From Patiria pectinifera (lineage: Eukaryota; Echinodermata; Asteroidea; Valvatida; Asterinidae), in NCBI GenBank assembly GCA_029964075.1, contig CM057140.1, positions 3,180,643 to 3,244,642 on the forward strand: a stretch of 64,000 nt of DNA, written 5' to 3'. Below the pieces are notes generated by a model that was not told the DNA's origin, made no database searches, and was given only the letters and a program-made list of their open reading frames with translations. Below are positions 52,601 to 58,600 of this stretch, one piece after another; the first letter of the stretch is position 1, and each line of letters opens with the position of its first letter. The position numbers and the translations under genes are program-made.

Positions 52601-55600
52601 ATGCAAAGCTTACTTCGTCCTGAATGAGGTAGTTTAGTACACTCTGACTATCCTCGGCCCCATCACCGGTTACCGACTGAGAGATTGCGTATCGCACACA
52701 CTCCATGTAGGCTTTGACAATGGCGCTGTATTCACTGGCGCTCTGCCGTGCTGAGCTGCATGCAAGGCTGAAATTGAAAATGAAAAAAAAAAAACAGCTA
52801 ATTTTTTTTTTTTAAGATTTGATGAGATGATACCATTTTTTCATATTTTGTATTTTTCACTCACCCTTCTTTGATGTTGCCAAAGAACTCCCGGTAGAAC
52901 ATGACCCCTGACCCCGTGACATCACTGGGAACGTGGCTGAGTAGGGGTAGTAGATTAGGGTGTATGACGGTTGCGCTGCCGTTACCGCCAGCCCGCAGCA
53001 TAGACCAGAGTTTAGGTAGGACGGCTTTCCGCACATTCACATGCTCCCAACAATTCTGTCACATTTTCAAGAAAGGCAATATTTCTTATTAAAATTGAGT
53101 TTCAACTTTGTTAGTGCAATACTGGAAAGTCTTCGTTAGATTTTTTTCCTGAAGCAACCCTTTTTAATGCTCAATATGATGCAAAAAATGGAAAAAGGAC
53201 CGGCGTGTTTGCTGACACCAATGTCTCAACAGTCTCTCACTCAAAGTAGTCAAATTTGGGAAAGTGTGTCTGTAGGCAGATTGTTTTTCTTCTGAACCAC
53301 ATATCTTTAGGCAGAAAACATTCACAAGAAATTACGAACCAGTATTTTGCAAGTTTTTTTGCTCATGAAATCGGTAGCTTTATTTCTGTATATTTATAAA
53401 TGTTCCTACATGCCATTTAAAGGGAAGATGCAACATTTGCAAACATCAAAAAACGAAATGATCAAATTATAACAAAATATCTTACTGGACTGCTAGTCAA
53501 TGACAATCTAAAGCATACTGTAAAATCGTGGCTCCTTGTGTGCTGACATTTTCAAGAAAAATGGTATTTTTCCAACCCTGGTCGGCCGACCATCGTTGGA
53601 GAAAACTTGCTTTTTCTCAAAAACTGCTCCTAACTTTTCATCTTTAGTCATTCTGCATTTTCTTTGCAATTGATTACACATCTGTGGAGGGGTACAAGCC
53701 TGCTAGACTGATTCTCTTACCTACAATTCCCCAAAGTCTATAAATTGCAACGTCTCATCTTAAGTGGGTCAGGAAACCAGACTATAAGAACATGGTTGTT
53801 TTTCTTGGATTTTCCAGCATCTCCGAACTCAAAACCTGAAACAAGCTAGTTTAACAATATTTTCTATAGCACACTAATCCTCCAAATCCATTTATTTATG
53901 AAAATTGCAGCAAAAGCAAATGTTGTATATTCCATTTAAAACGAATAACAGAACAGAAATGTCTATAACGTACCGGAAATGCAGACACAACTAAAAGCAC
54001 CGATTCCCACAAAGCTTGCACAGCTAGGGGGTCCGACTCATCCAGACACCCTAGCAAGGTGGTAGATATACGGGCTAGCTGAGCCTCAGCTATAGAGGGC
54101 GCACTCCGCATCAGGCTGCCTTGAAGAGAGTACATGGCGTTCCGAAGCTGAGGTTAAAAAAAAACAAATTACAACAATGTAAAAAAAAAAAGGAATCTTC
54201 AATCCTGATTGGTCTATCCATGGCAACAGCAGTGTGGTATTATTACGCCAACTTCAATAGCCCTTTCATTTAAAGCTGATGGTGTACCCAAAAGAGAAAT
54301 TTTCCCACTTTTTTGACAAGTAAAAAAAATTTGTTTCTCGGCCAGGCTTTTTGAAAAAAGCCAACTCTATTTTTTTTTCAAAGATGGCGGACCTTCCAAG
54401 ATGGCCGATGGATTCTCTAATTTTCTTTTGCTGATACAAAATTGTGTCCAAAAGAGCAGTCACCCCTTCTATATAGCTACAATTTTGTTGGAAACAAATA
54501 AAAAGACGATTATTGACAGCATAATTGCAAAACATATTGCAAATATATGGATAACAAAAGAAGAAAAAAAGAAGAGGTGTGCAGGAAAAAGGAAGCTGGC
54601 AAGGACGAGTCAATACAAGAATCTCTTTTGTTATACCTACCTTGGACATTTTTTAATTTAATAGTTAAACTGTAAAGTGCCCTCTTTCGGCAATAACAAG
54701 CATTCCCTTTGTCCTCCTTACCTGGGGTGACTTGCTCTTGGCCAGCTTCCACAGCTTGTTCTCGGCCAAGATGGCCGCCAGCGTGTCCTGAACGGAGGAC
54801 AACTCCTTTTCCGGCAGTACCGTCACAAACTCGCCTAGACCTAGTACCGAGCACGTCTGAATTCGAAGATATTTCTCTTCTTGTTCTTCTGGGGTGTAAG
54901 ATCTATAGGAAAAATAAACATAAATTGAAACCTTAGTTATAGTTTAACCCTTTTGGTAGGAATGTCAAGTTTAGCTTGCAGTAAATTATCCTGCTTGGGG
55001 ACATATGCAATGTGATACCTTGGATTCAGTCACCCCATGGCAGTACGAGTGTGTCACAAGTCCTCACAAGTCCTCACAAGTCCCCACAAGTCCGTTCAAG
55101 ACCTCACTAGTCCTCATGAGTCCAAACAAGTCCTCACACATCCATCATGAGTCCTCACAAGAATTGACAGGTCCTCACTATTTCTCATAAATCCTCACAG
55201 GTCTCCCCAAGTCCCAACAAGTCCTCGCAAGTCATCGCAAGTACTCATAAATCTTCACAAGTACTCACAAGTCCCACAGGTTCACACAAGTTCCCACTAG
55301 TCCTCACAAATACTTATAAGTCCTCACAAGTCTCCAAAAGTCATTACAAGTCCTCACATGCTCTCACAAAAGTCCTCACATGCTCTCATAAAAGTCCTCA
55401 CAAGCTATCTAGTCCTCAAAAGCCATCCGAAGTCAAGTCACAAGCTTTTCAATGAACTGTGATTCTTTCGATGTTGTTCATCTTCTATCACTTGTGACCA
55501 GACTTATGATTTACTTGTGAAGAACTCGACTACAAAACTGCCACATAGATCTGGCAAAAGACAAGTTGTTAAGACTCAAGATGGGGATTTTAAAGAGGAA

Positions 55601-58600
55601 AAACAAGAGGAAATGAATGCGATTATTTCTTAACAAGGCTGAAGTCACATTGGCTTACTTGGGGTCACTCAGAGTTGCTGCAGTCTCTTTGAAGAGGTTG
55701 TCTTCTAGATACTGAAAAGAAAAAACAGAAGATAATGTGATGAAAAAAACACCTACAACAGATATCAAAAATAGGCATGATTGACAACAGAAAAGGGAGA
55801 ATAATTACATGGGCAGCTACTTTGTTGTTAAGTACCAATATGGTATTTAAGAAGTTGCAGGTTCGATTCCCCCCTCAGTGAAATATAAAGTAACAGAAAA
55901 ACTAGAATATTTTCACAAACTACAGAATATTACAAATCACTCCGAGAACAAAATAGGACAAAATAATTAAATGAGAGTTACATTTGTTGGCAAAGTATCA
56001 GGGTGGTTTTGTAGAGTACAGGTTCGATTCCTTCTTTACATGAAGAAAAAAAGTTTATTTTGTTGTTACCCTGAGAATCTCGGTCTTGCAGAATGCCACA
56101 GCCTCTCCTTGCTTCGCAGCGGGGAAAGCACTCTGGAATGCTGCCCTCGCTGACAGCGCAGCCGGCGCGTAGGTGTCGCACTGCGCCAGCAGCCATGGGC
56201 CCATCAAGGCGCGGAGCTGGGGGGCCAGACTGCGACGGACCCGCAGGATCAGCTGCTCAAAGGCTTGCTGGGTGGCCTCCCGCACTCGCTTGTCATGATC
56301 CTGCAACCGAGGACATACAAGTTTATCCTAAGCACTGTAAAGGGTCAACGGTGGTAAAAACAAGTAAAGTCTGTCACGAGCCAATGTGGCGCATCAGGCC
56401 AGCGTTTTTTCTCCGGTTTCAGTAGCACGAAACGACTGAGAATATTTCTATTGCCCCTGGATGGGATGCCATTCCATCGCAGGTTACTCCCCAGCTAATG
56501 CCGGTACCCATTTGTACTCCTGGGCGGAAAGAGGCAAATGGGGATGAAGTTGCTTGCCCAAGGACACAACATATGGCCAGCAGCTGGATTCGAACCTGAC
56601 CCTCTGATCATGAGTCACAAACCCTAACCACTAGGCCACATTCCTCATGTCGATTGTAGTGTTGGGATTTAATCAGGAATTTTCAAAAGTCAGTTGGACT
56701 TCCAACACTCGGTTCCCATTTCGAAAACCAGATATTCGAAACTAACCCTTAAAAACCATAAGCCTTCTTTTTTTGGGACACAGGCTTAAGGAACAACATT
56801 TGGGAACATTCCCCAATTTGCTCCATGGTCTCTGATTGTAACTCCATTCACTTGCTAGGCTGGTTGAGCGCAACCTTCACCGTTGTGATTTTGAATTCAT
56901 GAGGTGGGATTCAGACCTATACATGGTAAGCATATGTAGTCAGGTTCACTGCTCTCCCCATATTTGAAGTCCAAAGGATAATGGGGTCAGGGAACCAGAC
57001 TAAACTTACCGTTGCGAGTCGACTGTACATTCTTGGCCAGTGGGGGAGGGTTCCCTTGACAGCCTCTGCGTTCTTCTCCTTGCACAGTGCACCAAACTCC
57101 TGAATGGCCTGCAGCAAGTGGTTGGAGCGAATTAAAATGTTTTTAAACGGCTGTGCTTTAACACTCAGGCAATCAATGGAGAAAACAAAATGTGTTTAAA
57201 TGCAAAATGGGCTTTGTCCTTCGCAGACCTATTTCTTTACTCTATTTCTATTTCCTCAGGATTGAGGCAATATGGCAAAAATGTGCGGCTGGTTTTGGAG
57301 GATGCATTGTGTCAAGGTCTTGGGCCGGACCTTGTGTTATGCTCAGCTATGCACACTTAGGCATAGATTATACTTGAAATCTTCTGCACTTCTCCAGGAT
57401 GTCACTGGCTCTGCCTCTACATATTGACAGTGATTGCTGGAGAATTTTGCAGGATTGAGGCAGTGGTCACCCCTCCAAGGACCACATTCAAGAAAAAAAC
57501 GAAGAACTTTGTAGGATTGAGGCTGCATGAAATTTTAAATGGAGGCAGTTAGAGGACATGGAAAGATTTCCATATATAAAAAGTTCACTCAACACCCTGT
57601 GTACAAACCCTATGAGATTGGACTGAAAAATTCTAAGTGTTTTCTAAGAAAATGCTTGTATTTTTTCACTGCTCAAATTGACTTTGATGACATGAAATTG
57701 CTATCTGGGGGCTTGTTAGTCAATATACAGAGGAAAATTAGTGAACTTCGTATATGGAAATCTTTCCGAGTATTTTGCAGAATTAAGGATGCATCCTGGC
57801 AAATATGCCTAGGGAAGAATGGTGTTCACATTAAAACAATTTTTAAGAACACGAAAGTAATCAGAAAATGCTTTGATGTTTGTCTCGTTGTAGTTGTACC
57901 TTGAGTTTGGTGACCACATCTCTCTTTGTCAGCTTCCTCAGTGCCATGCGGAAATCTGCCTCCAATGACGAGTCCTGGTCTGATTCCAGACTCAGCGACT
58001 GGGCGGCCGGTACATAGCCCAGGTCCCCGGACATCGTACCAAAGCCGATGAAGCCCGACGCCCCTGCAGTGGCCCCAGCGCCCTCTCTGGCCAGAAGCTC
58101 TGCGGCACGGCCGCTGCTGGATGGCTGGAGGACAAAACAAACAAAATCTCCACAGAAATACTTACAATGGCTACATCATTGATTGTTGAAATTACTTCCA
58201 TATTGCCAACTTGACTAAAATGAGGGGTGGGTGGATGGGTGGGTAGTTAATTCAGTGTTTGCTGCGCTGCTAATAAGCTTTGTTGCACAGCACCACAAGA
58301 ACGCACTACTGACCAACTTAAAAAATATTTCAACAAATGTAGGACAGCGTCCCCAAAAATTTGAGGACGCACTGCACAACAAGGATTACTTAAGTCAAGC
58401 AACAGCCGCTGATCCGGACACGCGCTACGTGACTGACAGGTAACAGTCATGACAGTAACATGTTGACCTGCAAGTAACGCTTTACTGGCATGCATTGCAA
58501 CTGGCATCACCAATAGTACACTCAAATGACGACATATGGTTCCATGGTCAGATGGTTAAATGGTAATCTTCTTAGATCTTATTTTTGGTCATTTTCTCCC

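Noticed and set aside
54401-54661. Plus-strand 86-codon frame in LTN1 intron 6 starting MADGFSNF
   Set aside because: No recognisable domain; it lies in a repeat-bearing intron with a piece also found at 1947. Could be an element fragment.
57539-57904. Plus-strand 121-codon frame
   Set aside because: Ends inside the LTN1 exon 2 splice junction, with no domain and low complexity at the end.
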